From Vigna angularis (taxonomy: Eukaryota; Streptophyta; Magnoliopsida; Fabales; Fabaceae), in contig NC_068974.1 in assembly GCF_016808095.1 (NCBI RefSeq), positions 22,924,825 through 22,988,824 on the forward strand: a DNA stretch of 64,000 nt. Direction: 5' to 3'. Below the pieces are notes generated by a model, which was not told the DNA's origin, ran no database searches, and saw only the letters and a list, made by a program, of their open reading frames with translations. Position numbers and translations under genes: made by a program. Shown in pieces: positions 46,180 through 57,160 of this stretch. Positions within the stretch are counted from its first letter, which is position 1. Each line of letters begins with the position of its first letter.

Positions 46180-46430
46180 TTATATCTTATATTATCTTTG
46201 TATTTTGTAACTGAAATATTATCTTCCTAGTTTTTAAATAAATGATTTTTACTGACAAATAGTTATGGTCGATAATACAATTTATTTTTGTAATATTAGA
46301 TTATTCACTTTCTATAAGTATTTTTTTTTACCCAAACAATTAATGCTAATAAATTATGATTCCAAGGTGCGTTATAAAATGTAAATCAAAGAATTAAATT
46401 ATTTTTAAATAACCTGGGTTGATGTGGTTA
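46180..46430 (+). repeat. Left flank of the 10 kb element, paralogous to 59025-59360
   Basis: The sequence ggatttatatcttatat to cttctgtgattt-like AT-rich DNA aligns by eye with 59025-59360. The paralogy continues at 56495-57160 with 59365-60010, placing the 46431-56494 DNA as an insertion relative to the uninterrupted copy. Confidence 0.75.
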
Positions 46431-46754
46431 TAACCCCGCTTAGTTTTCAAAAATAAAAGATTATAGAAGGGGTTTTTATCGGCGTTTTCAAAAACCCCTC
46501 TTAGTTTCCAGCGGTTTCAGTAAAAACCGCAGTAAAATTTTGATTTAAAATATTTCAAATAATTTTTTCGACAATTTGATACACAAAACCGCTTTTTTTT
46601 ATTCAAAATATTTAGCATATGATTTTTTCATTTCTCGCGCCTCTTCTTTTGTCTTTTAATCCCTATTTTTTTCATGTTCGCGCTTCTCTTTTCAAATTTC
46701 CATCCTTTTCTCCACTCAGGTTCACATTCCTTACTTCTCCACTACACAGGTTCA

Positions 46755-47216
46755 CATTCCTTTCTCTCCACTATGAAGATTCCCCTAATCGTTCTTCCGC
46801 AAATCCTTATGCGCGCGAATCAGCGATGTCCACGCCCTGCCGCTGCTAGCGATGTCTTTGCAACCATCGACCGTTCCCTCGCCGCCACGGCCAAAGGCCG
46901 AACTCGCTGGAGTAGCGCAATTCTCGCAAATCTGTTTGGCCAGTAGAAGCGGAGGCACCGCAGGAAGGCCAGGAAGACCCACGCTGGATTGATGAAGAAG
47001 AGGACGCCGAAGATTCGAAGAACGACGTTGCTGCTGCAGAAGAAAGCGCGCTCTCTCGAACGATTAATCCCCGGTTGCCGGAAGGTATCGTTCCCGAAGC
47101 TCCTAGAAGAAGCCGGTGATTATATCTCTGCCTTGGAGATGCAAGTGCCAGCCATGGCGGGTCTCGCCAACCTTCAAATCGGCAGTCCCCCAAAGACGCT
47201 ATCGTCAAGCTCTTGA
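46755..47216 (+). pseudogene. Captured bHLH gene (AIF/bHLH147-150-like), one in-frame stop
   Basis: The product resembles the small plant atypical bHLH proteins of the AIF group, which act in the nucleus by pairing with other bHLH factors in brassinosteroid-related growth control. The N-terminal block reads AATAKGRTRWSSAILANLFG. A TAG at 46944-46946 follows, and the same frame continues with KRRHRRK and the helix-loop-helix part KKARSLERLIPGCRKVSFPK, then EEAGDYISALEMQV, ending at TAA-less LSSSS-stop (47216). Apart from the stop, the 46755-47216 frame is open and about the length of the family's conserved region. The basic region has few of the DNA-contacting residues, as usual for this group. 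A sequencing error or read-through is possible, but its location inside a transposon favours a captured copy. Confidence 0.72.
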
Positions 47217-47635
47217 AGGTTTGCATTTTTCCTTTTAATTCCCTAATTCTACCTTTTCGCCACCTTTCAAAACCTCCTTATTTAATTTTACGTTTTCCAA
47301 TTCAGGACTTCTTCTCTCTTATCTCTTCCTTATATTCGTTGCTTTCTGTTTGAAAATAATAGAAAATCACACTCACGATTTTTCTTAATAGGCGATTCTT
47401 CTGCTGGAATTTCCCTGTCGTAGGTCTATTGGAAAGAGTTATATGACCAAACCAAATTGATGGGTTACCAACTGGATGATAATATGATTCTTTCCGTCAA
47501 GTAAAGATCTATTTTTTCTTACTTGAGCTCGTAACATATACACACACATACGTCTATTTAATGATCATTATAATTGCTGTAAAGGCTCAAACAATAATAA
47601 TTATTATGTTGTGTTGTTAATTTGGTTTTTGTCAG

Positions 47636-48166
47636 AGACTGGTGAAGTTGCTATAGAGAAACCAATTGAGGGATCTGTGAATCAAGGTTAGTTTGTTTGC
47701 ATTGTGATACTTTATTTCTTGTTATGCATTTCATATTTACATCCTAATTCCTACGCCTTCTGTTTCTTATTCAGATGTTGTCCTTGCGAGAGCAGAGAAC
47801 AAGTAAGAACTTGCATAAGATATTGTTAATTTCCTTTTCAGCTCAAATAGAAACTGTAACTGGTATGATCTTTGGCTGTTTTTGGTACTGCACTTGGCAT
47901 TGGAAAACAGTACTATAGTTGTGAAGTTTAAAAAAGATCTGTGAATATGGAGTTCTAATTATTTGTTTTTCCAAACTAGGTTGTTAGTTAACACCAAATG
48001 TTCGTATTATCTTATCATTACATGTAGTTATTTGAAGTCATTTAACGAGTTCTTTTAACTAATTTATATGAATTTGATGAGCAGGACTTATAAAAACATT
48101 TCATCAATTTCAGCATGGGTGAACAGTAAGAAAGCTGCAACGGAGGCTGAATTGAGAAACATTGAA
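47636..48166 (+). pseudogene. Captured remorin gene fragment, three exons
   Basis: Three short exons with proper GT-AG borders: 47636-47686, 47775-47802 and 48085-48166. Joined in frame they read IEKPIEGSVNQDVVLARAEN and then ISSISAWVNSKKAATEAELR, the start of the remorin C-terminal region (plant membrane-raft proteins; typical text is NRDAVLARV and SAWENSKKAAVEAELKKIE). The usual exon segment around KRLSLIKAWEESEKSK is shortened to RAENK, and the rest of the C-terminal coiled coil and membrane anchor is missing. The exon-intron order shows capture of genomic DNA and not of a retrocopy. Confidence 0.72.
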
Positions 48167-48419
48167 GTAAGAGCTTGTTTCAATATTAGTATTAAGAAAT
48201 TATTCTAGTAATTGTCTCAATATATTATATATTTTATATCATCTATGCCTGATCTGGAGTCATAATAATGATAATTTTGTCAGCTTAAATAATTTTGACG
48301 TACTCAATATATTATTGATATATGGTTTGATTATTCAATAACTTTTCTTTTAATTGAGTTATTTAATAAAATATATTCTTTTAGTTTTTCTTTTCATACA
48401 TGTTTATTAGATTGAGTGT

Positions 48420-49160
48420 TGTCCTACAAAATATGTTGTAGTTCCTGTTAACTGTGATGAGGTTGTATCACTTACTGAATCCCTCACCGCAAACCTAAGC
48501 CCAAAACATGGATTTGATCCTGTCTCCCGTTCGGAACATACTTGTGAGGTGCATGTTAAAGTAAGTTTGTTTTGACCCTTTTCAAGCATGCTTGTATCAA
48601 TCATTTTCATTGTAAATTGAGTCTCTATTATAACTTTGCCTTATAGGATGAAATAAATCCAGAAGATGAGGGAGTACAGTTAGAGAATGTAGTTGGAACA
48701 AAAGAGGGAGGTGAAGAAATACCAAAAGAAAAACCTCAAAAGAAGAAACTACTAAGATCGGTCTTGGGTGGTGTAGCTGTAGTTGGTTTGTTATTCATGA
48801 TTTTGCACTTAAGGTTTGTGTTTGGCCCCTTTTTTGTGTTTTCCAGGTAGTGCTAGTTTAGTGAGTGCATTGATTTGACGTTTTGGTCTTTTGTTTGATA
48901 AGAGGAATGGCGGGGAAAAGGCTGCACAACCAAGTATGGCATCTAATCATATAGGCAAAGTGAACATTCAGAAAAAATCGTACAGGAAAGTAAAGAGAAG
49001 TACTAAAAAAGGGGTTTATCCAATGAAGGCTTTTTGTGTAGACATACATATAGCAAATATTTTCCTGTTGAAATCTAATTTAAGTTGTTTGCCAGACCAT
49101 TTTGTGTGGGCTTATTGGAATCCCTCCATCCAACGGTGTGATTCCTCAATCTCCTTTTAG
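48420..49160 (+). pseudogene. Captured fragment of an unidentified membrane-anchored protein
   Basis: Exon-like blocks with splice borders: about 48425-48560 (TANLSPKHGFDPVSRSEHTC, then gtaagt), 48647-48813 (acidic PEDEGVQLENVVGT, then KKKLLRSVLGG and a hydrophobic stretch VAVVGLLFMIL) and about 48901-49160 (basic, NIQKKSYRKVKRSTKKG). The hydrophobic stretch flanked by lysines suggests a single membrane segment. I do not recognise the parent gene. It lies in the same orientation as the bHLH and remorin fragments and could be spliced with them. Confidence 0.5.
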
Positions 49161-49479
49161 AAAAATATGAACTTGAATCAGCTGTACTAAAGTATGCAAG
49201 AAGCATATGATCAAATGTAGAGTCCGTTAGCCTAGTAGAGAGTATGGGACATGAGCTAGAGAAAACGAGAGTCCTTTTCTCATTAGCAAACAGTGTATAT
49301 ATGTACACCAAATACAAGTGTGATTGCCTGTCATTTGACAGTTAAAGACGTTAGTAGATTTAGTTTTTACATTTAACACTCCCCTCTAAAACTAAACTAC
49401 TCAGGGATTTAATTCCAAGAGAATCCCTCAGCTTCTCAAACCTGTTTTGTCTTAACGTTTTGGTGAAGATGTCCGCGGT

Positions 49480-50366
49480 CTATTCTTCTGTTGTACAATA
49501 CACCAACTCCAACTTCTCTTTACTAACTTGATCTCTTAAGTAATGAAACTTGGTCTCTATATGCTTGCTCCTACCATGAGAGATTGGGTTTTTGGATAGA
49601 TTGATAGTTGATCTTTTATCCACCATTAATCGAGTTGACTTGTTGTGTTCAACCTTCAAATCACATAGAATGGCTTCTAGCCATGCGCATTGGCAGGAAG
49701 TTTCTGCAGAGGATATGTACTCTGCTTCACAGGAAGAAAGTGCAACAACATTTTGCTTCTTTGAGCACCAAGAGATTAAAGCTCCCATATACTTAAACAA
49801 ATACCCATAGGTGCTCTTCCTATCCACCTGATCACCACTCCAATCTGAGTCACACCAAGCCTCCAAAACTCCACTCGTACTATCAAACTTCTTAGGGAAA
49901 AGAAGATCGTAATTTGATGTTCCCTTTAAGTAACGCAGGATGTGCTTGGCTGCAACAAGATGAGATTATCTTGGTTCATGCATGAATCTGCTGACAAGCC
50001 CAACTCCAAAACTGATGTCAGGTATGCTGTTACATATATATCTAAGAGATCTTACTATTTGCTTGAATAGGGTTGCATCCACCTTGCTCTCTTCCTCCTG
50101 ACTTGAGAGTTTCAAGTTTGCCATTATTGGAATTGATGTGCAATTGCAATCTTCATTTTAAATCTCTTCAGAATCTCGTTGACATACCTTCTTTGATGAA
50201 GGAAAACTCCATCTACTGTCTGTACAAACTCTAGCCCAAGAAAGTAGTTCAAACTACCAAGATCTGTTATCTTAAATTCATTTTTCATTTTCATCTTAAA
50301 TTCTTCAATTTTCTCTGCAGAGTTCTCAGTGACAATTAAATCATCAACGTACAGGCACGCCAGCAA
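49480..50366 (-). pseudogene. Copia RT C-terminal part and RNase H (broken)
   Basis: Block 50366-50124 has the copia RT box CLYVDDLIVTENS with both catalytic Asp and FKITDLGSLNYFLGLEF. Block 49866-49480 is RNase H: CDSDWSGDQVDRKSTYGYLF, SSCEAEYISSAETSCQ and SHGRSKHIETKFHYLRD. Frameshifts and stops separate them from each other and from the RT start at 50390. Confidence 0.88.
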
Positions 50367-50389
50367 AATACCCTACTGCTTAGCAAATT

Positions 50390-51859
50390 TCACATATTTG
50401 TGAAGCTAAGTTTGATGAGCAGCGCGTCAATGTGTTTGTTCAAAGCTCGAGGTGCCTGACGAAGGTCATATAAAGCTTTGTTTAATTTGTACTCCTTCAG
50501 CTCTTGACCTTTCTTTACGAATCCAGGTGGCTGTCTAACGAACACTTCTTCTTCAAGAGGGCCATTCAAAAACGCAGATTTGACATCCATCTGGCAGATG
50601 CTCCAACCATTGAAATTAGGTATAGCAACAATAAGCCTTACCGTTTCAAGTCTTGCAACTAGTGCAAAGACATCAGTGAAGTCTATTCCAGGCTTCTGCA
50701 AGAAGCCTTTTGCTACTAGCCTAGCCTTCAACTTTGCAACACTTCCATCCGGTTTATACTTTGTTTTGAATACCCATTTAATCTCAATAGCTTGTTTATG
50801 CTGAGACAACTCTACCATCTCCCACGTTTTATTCTTCTCAATTGCTCTCAGCTCCTCCAACATAGCCTCCTTCCATTCTTTAATATCAACAGTTTGTTCC
50901 CATGAGAGTGTTTCAGCATCGGCAAGAAAGGCATAATGGACAATGTCACCTAAATCTGTAATTTCATTGTCTGTGAACACCTCATGACCTGCAAGCCTTG
51001 ATGAGGGGAACCGAGCTCTTTGTGATCTTTTGTTGTTAACCTCTCTATCATTAACTACCTGTTCAACCTCATCAGACCTTTTCTCCTCCAACCAATTAGA
51101 TACAACAACACCGGGATTCAAATTCAAATCAGTTTCTACTTCCACCCAATTGAACGTAGCAGCCTCATCTACCATCACGTCTCTACTGATCATGACTTGT
51201 CTCTTCTTTGGATCATACAGCCTATAAGCACCTGTTGGGTGGTAGCCTACAAGAATGAGAGTCTCACTTCTGTCATCCAGCTTCTTCATTCTTTCATATG
51301 GAACGTGCTTGTAGCTAACAAACCAAAAATCCTCAAGAGATGACACGTCAAAAGGACTGCACACGTCTGAATGCACAACATTCAACAGTTGTCTTGCTCT
51401 CTTGGGAGCGAACCTTTTAAATATCTTTCTGGTTTGTTTCCCAACTACACATCCTTCACAAACTCTGTTCGGTGCAGTGATTAGAGGAACTCCTTTCACT
51501 AATTCTTTGCCTTTTAATTGACCCAAGCTTTTAAAATTCAAATGCCCGAATCTGTAGTGCCATAGCCATCCTTCATCTTTAGCGTTGGTAGCTGCAAAAC
51601 ACTTAACATTAATAGCATTTAGATTTACCTTAAACGTTCGATTTCTGGCAAGAGGAGCTTTGAGCACTAGATGTTGCCTCTCATCAAACACTTCTATGTG
51701 CTTTTGTTGCATTGACATTGTGTAGCCTTTTTCAAGTAGTTGTCCCAGACTTAACAAGTTACTTTTCATTGACGACACATACAACACATTATTCACGTAT
51801 GCACATCTGACATCCCTGTGTGTGATCAGAATCTTGCCTAATCCTTCAGCCATGATCAC
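50390..51859 (-). pseudogene. Copia pol: pre-integrase, truncated integrase, RT N-terminal part
   Basis: The open frame of 489 residues has the pre-integrase zinc region ([15 protein letters not shown] ... [16 protein letters not shown]). The integrase begins [18 protein letters not shown] and jumps straight to [20 protein letters not shown], so most of the D-D-E catalytic core is deleted in frame. RT follows: [20 protein letters not shown], then [20 protein letters not shown] and [19 protein letters not shown]. The long frame suggests that the deletion predates most decay. Confidence 0.88.
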
Positions 51860-52019
51860 GTTATTATCTGCAAATCTTACACTTCAAGATCGATCATCCA
51901 TTCTCTCTTACCTGTCATGTGATTGGAACACCCTGTGTCCAAGTACCAACTCGTTTCATTCTCTGCATGACTCGATTCTTTCGATAGCAACGATCGTTCG
52001 GTTTCTTTATTAACTCTCA

Positions 52020-52400
52020 GAAACGATCGTTTGGTTTCTTCATTAACTCCCGATCAGTTGAATGACATCAACGATCGTTCGGTTTCTTCATCAACGCTCG
52101 TTCGATTAAACGACAACAACGATCGTTTGGTCAGCAACGATCATTCGGTTTCTTTGTCAACGCCTGTTTGGTCTGTTTGGTCTGAAGATGACGCTCGTCT
52201 GTTAATACCTGTTCGGTTTGAAGATGACGCTCGTTTGTTACCTGTTCGGTCTGTTTGGTCTGAAGATGATGCTCGTCTGTTAATACCTGTTCGGTTTGAA
52301 GATGATGCTCGTCTGTTACCTGTTTGGTCTGAAGATGATGACCGTTCGGTTTCTTCGTCGTTACTCGTTCGGTCAAAAGTCAACAACCGTTCGGTTGTAC
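52020..52400. repeat. Minisatellite in the copia gag-pol linker
   Basis: Units built on gtttggtctgaagatgacgctcgtctgtta and cgatcgttcggtttcttcatcaac are repeated. A 78 bp block at 52174-52251 is repeated at 52252-52330. It encodes, on the minus strand, repeats rich in Ser-Ser-Asp-Gln-Thr. Confidence 0.82.
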
Positions 52401-52499
52401 TTATCAAAAGAACATGGTCAGATTCTGAATCGCATGCGTCTTGTGCAAGATTCGTTGCCTCATCATTCTTGGTGTTCTTTGTCCCTTCGTTGTGCCAGC

Positions 52500-53438
52500 A
52501 TTCCACAGAGTAATGCCCAAACTTGTTGCACGTGTATTATTGAACATTTTTCTTATTGAAATTCTTTCTGCCTTTACCTTTTGATTGTCTTCCACCTCTT
52601 TTGTTTCCCTCCTTTTGCTCACTGCCATTAACTTCTGTGTGCTGATCAATAGAGTTTACACTTCTACCACCTGTTTGGCCACCGCGTGTTCGTCCTCTAC
52701 CTCTTCCAGCTCCTCGGCTCTTGAAGCTTTGATTACTTTTGGCTTGCAAGGCTTGATTTGTGCCTTGAGCCAACGCCTTTTCCACATTTGTCCTTTCAAT
52801 TAATCTCTGCTCATGTGCCTCTAGAGAATTCTGCAGTTCTTCCACTTTCATTGTTTCAAGATCCTTGCATTCCTCTATGGCAACCACGATGTGATCGAAC
52901 TGTGGTGTTAAGGTTCGAAGTATCTTTTCGACAATCTTTTTGTCCTTCACAACCTTATCGCATGCTCTCATAGCATTCACCACGATTTGAATTCTGCCGA
53001 TGTACTCCACCACTGTTTCTTGCTCCCCCATGCATAGAAGCTCATATTGCCTCTGTAGGGACTGTAAATGGACCTTCTTCACCTTGCTGGAATTACATAA
53101 CCATCCTGTAGAATGTCCTAGACTTCTTTGGCCGTGGTAGCTTTTGATACCTTTTGAAAGATTGAGGCAGAAATGCATTGATGCAGTAGCATCCTTGCTT
53201 TGCAGTCAAGCCTTCTGTTTTCTTTGCACAACTTCTTCACCTCTTCTAAATCGCCTTTCAAAGGTTCTTGAAAACCTTTCTTCACTATTTCATCCACTTC
53301 TTGAAACCCAAGAATCGCTTCCATCTTTACGCACCAATCATCGTAGCCCTTTCCGTCAAATACTGGTAGGTTACTGTGAATCATTCCGGCAATCACTTTT
53401 ACACTCCTTTCTTCTTGGGGTGTCTTCTTCAACGTCAC
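52500..53438 (-). pseudogene. Copia gag (broken)
   Basis: Block 53438-53118 includes FDGKGYDDWCVKMEAILGFQ, and block 53178-52537, in another frame, includes QRQYELLCMGEQETVVEYIG and LRTLTPQFDHIVVAIEECKD, then a Gly/Arg-rich stretch (SFKSRGAGRGRGRTRGGQTG). A stop codon replaces the first Cys of the zinc knuckle, which otherwise continues YTCNKFGHYSVEC. A frameshift joins the blocks. Confidence 0.85.
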
Positions 53439-53460
53439 AAAACTTCACCAAGTTTCCTAA

Positions 53461-53479
53461 CCTGTTGCTCTTGATACCA
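53461..53479 (-). other. Copia primer-binding site
   Basis: The minus strand reads TGGTATCAAGAGCAACAGG, matching the initiator tRNA-Met primer site apart from one extra A, one base beyond the 5' LTR end. Confidence 0.85.
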
Positions 53480-54059
53480 CTATTAGACTTCTAGGTGTAT
53501 GAGAGAATGAAACAGAGAAAGAGAGATGGGTAGAGAGTATGACACTTGAGCTAGAGAAAACGAGAGTCCTTTTCTCATTAACAAACAGTGTATATATGTA
53601 CACCAAATACAAGTGTGATTGTCATTTGACAGTTAAAGACGTTAGTAGATTTAGTTTTTACATTTAACAGTGGTCGTGTTTACATTATTCTAGACAGCTT
53701 ACTTTCTTCTCTTCTTCTTATCCCAATACATTAATATTTCCTTCCTAAGTATTTTAAAGGAGCCCATCTTCAAGAATTTGATGTTGCAGCATATGAGGAG
53801 CCCATCTTCAAGACATTGTTTCTTTTTTAGTAATGTAATGAACATCTTAATCATATTTTTAGTATTTTAATTTAGTATTGAACATCTTTCTTTTTAATAT
53901 AGAAACAATTAGTTCCATGAACATATTAATATGTTGCTTAATGTAGTTTATTTTATATATAATATTTAGTTTTAATTCATATTATTTCATTGTCTATTTG
54001 GTTAATAAAACTAATTTTATCATAATCTCATTTTATTACAATAAAAAACTAAAAAAAAT

Positions 54060-54208
54060 TTGTACACATTTTCGACGGTTTTGACAAAATCCCCGTTAGT
54101 ATCGGCGATTTTGAGAAAACTGCCGCTATAACCGGCGGTTTTGACAAAACCTCCGTTGTTACCGGCGGTTTTGATAAAACCTCCGCTTTTACTAGCGGTT
54201 TTGACAAA
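54060..54208 (+). repeat. Subterminal cggttttgacaaaacc repeats
   Basis: Five or six copies of ggcggttttgacaaaacctcc and variants, continuing after the smaller CACTA insertion at 56337. They form the right subterminal zone of the 10 kb element. Confidence 0.8.
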
Positions 54209-56333
54209 CACTATCCCAAAAAGGCTTTTTATACCTGTTAAAACAAACTTTTTATAGCAATTTTCGAGCACGTATAGAAGCGGGTGTATAGAAGTTTTAG
54301 TCTTTTTATGCCGATTTTGGAATAGGTATAAAATTTTGACACTTTTATATCTGTTGATGCTAGAACAGGTGCAAAAAGTTTTATTTTTTATGCTTGTTGG
54401 TGCTGGAACCGATATAAAAGTGAGACTTTTTTTATACCTAATCCAACTTTAACAGGTATAAAAGATATCTTTTTTTAAATATTTAATTTGTATGTGCTAT
54501 TATCCTTATTCAAAGCTGCATAAAATTCATTTCCAGAATACCGTTTCAATAATCAATAACAAGCAAAATAATCAATATTATTTTTATTATTAACACATCA
54601 AAATAATTCCTCAATGTAATATTTACCTAACAAAGTTTCTAAATAATATTACATAACAAAATTACACATAAAATAGTTCCTCAACATTGAAATATCTAAT
54701 CATCTATAAACGGTTAAAAGAAATGCATATCACTCCTCCCAAACATCCTTTATGACATGTTGCTCCATTGGAGATGTGTCATCAAATATCTATAGAATGA
54801 TCAACTTGAAAATATAAACAATAGAGCCATGAAGATTTGAAGTAAATCTAGTATAATTGGCCAAAACACTGAATCTTCCTTACCATCTAGTTCAATGCCT
54901 TTGTTAGAACCTGTTGTGTGAACACAATACATTGCCCAAAACAAGCCGAGCAAGCATTTATTATCTGATGGTGAAAAAGAATAATTCATAATTCACCTCA
55001 AAAGTTTTTAAGGATTTTCAATAGTTGACACAGCAAAATTAGTTCAACTAACATTGATGAAAAAGATTATACAAATCAGACTTGGGTTTGGTAACTAGTA
55101 ATAGCCTTTGGAAAAAATATTTGGATAACTTTTTCTACATTCCAAATGGAAGGCAACATTACACAACAATCCAATTAGGCTTGAACTTTTTTATGCACAA
55201 GACCATAATAGTGATTTGCTTCTAAACAAGCTTTTCACGCACAAGACAAATAACAATATATTATTTCTAAAAAACACTACCATGCAAATTGAAGCCAGGT
55301 AAAAGAGGCACGAGGTATTGAAAAAATACATGTGAAAAAATAGTGAACTACTCATTGCACTAAGACACAACAGTGGGTATTTGGTATTTTGTTAGTTTAA
55401 CAAAATAGTTTATTTATTTCTTATTCGGGGAGGGGGTAATTAGGAAAAAACAACATACAGTTAGCTACATCAAGACACAACAACTATCCTTATTGAGATT
55501 TTGATGTGTTAGCTTGCTCTTCATTTTGTATCAATTATTTCCTATTTGTATCATGTTAAGAAATAATAAGCTTAATTTTTTTAATAGCAAAGATCAAGCT
55601 TACTTCCTGAATATATGACACAATTTTTTTATTTTACTTATTACAAAAACTCATAAGATGTGACATCTTCCAAAAGCATTAATACATTAGATGTTCATAG
55701 ATCATCAATAATCGACAGAAAAACACTTTTACAAACAACATTTAATTGGAAAGGGTAATTGAAGCATAAGCGTAGATAATAGAAGACATGCCTTCTTAAG
55801 TGCAACCAACACTTCTACAGGAGTTAAAGCTGAACCTGTATGAGCTGAACCCTGCCATGAACAACATTAAACGTTTAGCCTATCTAGAAAGGAAGAAAAA
55901 AGATAAAGAAATAACTTGTAAGAAATATTGAGGTTAAATTGAACATAAATCCTCGTCTACTAAAAGGAACAGTATAAGGAAACATGGACTGTGAATGAAA
56001 GCGCAATCAATTTGTAAAAGGCGGGAGAACGAAAAAGAAATTGTACAAGAGAAGGAGAAGAGAAAGTGCGGGAAGAAAAAAGAAATTCAATATGTAAAAA
56101 GTAATTCATACCTCTTATAATATTTAACCAGTATAAATCAATAATTTATACCTATTCTAAGGTTAATAGGTATAAAAAAAAGACTTTTTGCATCATTTTT
56201 TATACCTGTTTTCATTATAATTGGTGTAGAAAAGTTTATTATATTTATAAAACTGTCACTCCACCACTTTCTATACCTGGTAGATTTTAATAGGTGTAAA
56301 AAATCGCTATAAAAGATGTATTTTCCACCAGTG
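54209..56333. mobile_element. CACTA element, 2.1 kb, target duplication AAA
   Basis: It starts CACTATCCCAAAAAGGC and ends with CCACCAGTG (reverse complement CACTGGTGG). AAA flanks it on each side (54206-54208, 56334-56336), and removing it rejoins the subterminal repeats of the host element. Both ends have many 'tatacctgtt/ggtataaaa' words. The interior is AT-rich with no recognised transposase; the same family has an end at 6996. Confidence 0.85.
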
Positions 56334-56494
56334 AAAACCCTCGCTAATACCTGTGGTTTCTCAAAAAACCGTCAGAAATTACTTAGCAACACAACTTTTC
56401 CCAACGATTTTTCTGATCGCAGGTAACATTTTATGGAGGTTAAAACCGTCAGAAACAGAAAAAATAACCTCCAATAAAAATGTATATTTTTGTA

Positions 56495-57160
56495 AGCAAC
56501 CTCACCTGGTTATAAATAGTTAAATTTATGTGCTTAATTTAGTTAAGGGAACACTACTGAAAGTTAGTAGTAAATTAATTGCACTTCTAAGTTAGTTTTA
56601 ATGTGACTAATCGATAACCAGTAATTTTTTTCTTTATAGAAAATCAAATTCTTATATTTTTAAAATTATTTTCTGTAGTATATTAAAATTACATGCAATA
56701 AAATAATAATAATTAATTTTAATCTTCGACAATTCAAAATCTATATTAAAATATTTCTTTCATAATATATTAAACATACTATGTGTTAAGTCTTCTTCAT
56801 GTATAAAATAATGAATACATATAATTTATTAAAAAGTAATGTTTAATTAAAACAATAATATAAAAACTTTAAAATAAATTATAAAACCAAAAAATTTAAA
56901 ATTATCTTACTTATATTAGTTGACAAAAATACATTAACTAATTAAATTATGCATCTAAACAAATTAAATTTTGCTTAATTTAACTTTTATTTTAATTATA
57001 TTAATTGATACTTTTTATTTTAATGTTAAAATAAAAATAATTAAAGAAACATACTTAAAAACATTAAAATTAAATATTTAAAAATTTTAATTTTTATACT
57101 GAATCAATATTTTTTAATCAAATTTTATTCATGTTTTACTTGAGTTAAATTAATTGAGAA
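56495..57160 (+). repeat. Right flank of the 10 kb element, paralogous to 59365-60010
   Basis: The sequence acctggttataaatagttaa and the following 650 bp align by eye with 59380-60010, with scattered substitutions and small indels. Confidence 0.8.

Larger units (their letters stand above)
49216..53669 (-). mobile_element. Ty1/copia retrotransposon with deleted integrase core
   Basis: On the minus strand it starts TGTTAAATG (53669) and has short LTRs: 5' LTR 53669-53481 (189 bp), 3' LTR 49378-49216 (163 bp, about 30 bp shorter near its end). The primer site TGGTATCAAGAGC abuts the 5' LTR, and a polypurine tract GAGGGGAG lies at 49379-49388. Gag, protease or linker, part of integrase, RT and RNase H are in order but broken. 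No matching 5 bp target duplication was seen (tcaaa left, gtggt right). Confidence 0.88.
46431..56494 (+). mobile_element. CACTA-like gene-capture element of about 10 kb
   Basis: The ends carry repeated 'cggttttgacaaaacc' type subterminal motifs: left 46435-46540, right 54065-54205 and 56337-56480. The right end, reverse-complemented, reads TACAAAAATATACATTTTTA, like a CACTACAAAAATA terminus that has lost its first CAC; the left CACTA is also absent. Comparison with the paralogous site at 59025-60010 supports the limits. Inside, on the plus strand, are gene fragments (bHLH 46674-47216, remorin 47636-48166, unknown 48420-49160). A copia element (49216-53669) and a smaller CACTA element (54209-56333) inserted later. 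No transposase was recognised, so it is probably non-autonomous. Confidence 0.7.

Noticed and set aside
46846..47226. Minus-strand open frame of 126 residues
   Set aside because: It is antisense to the bHLH frame, which has clear family motifs.
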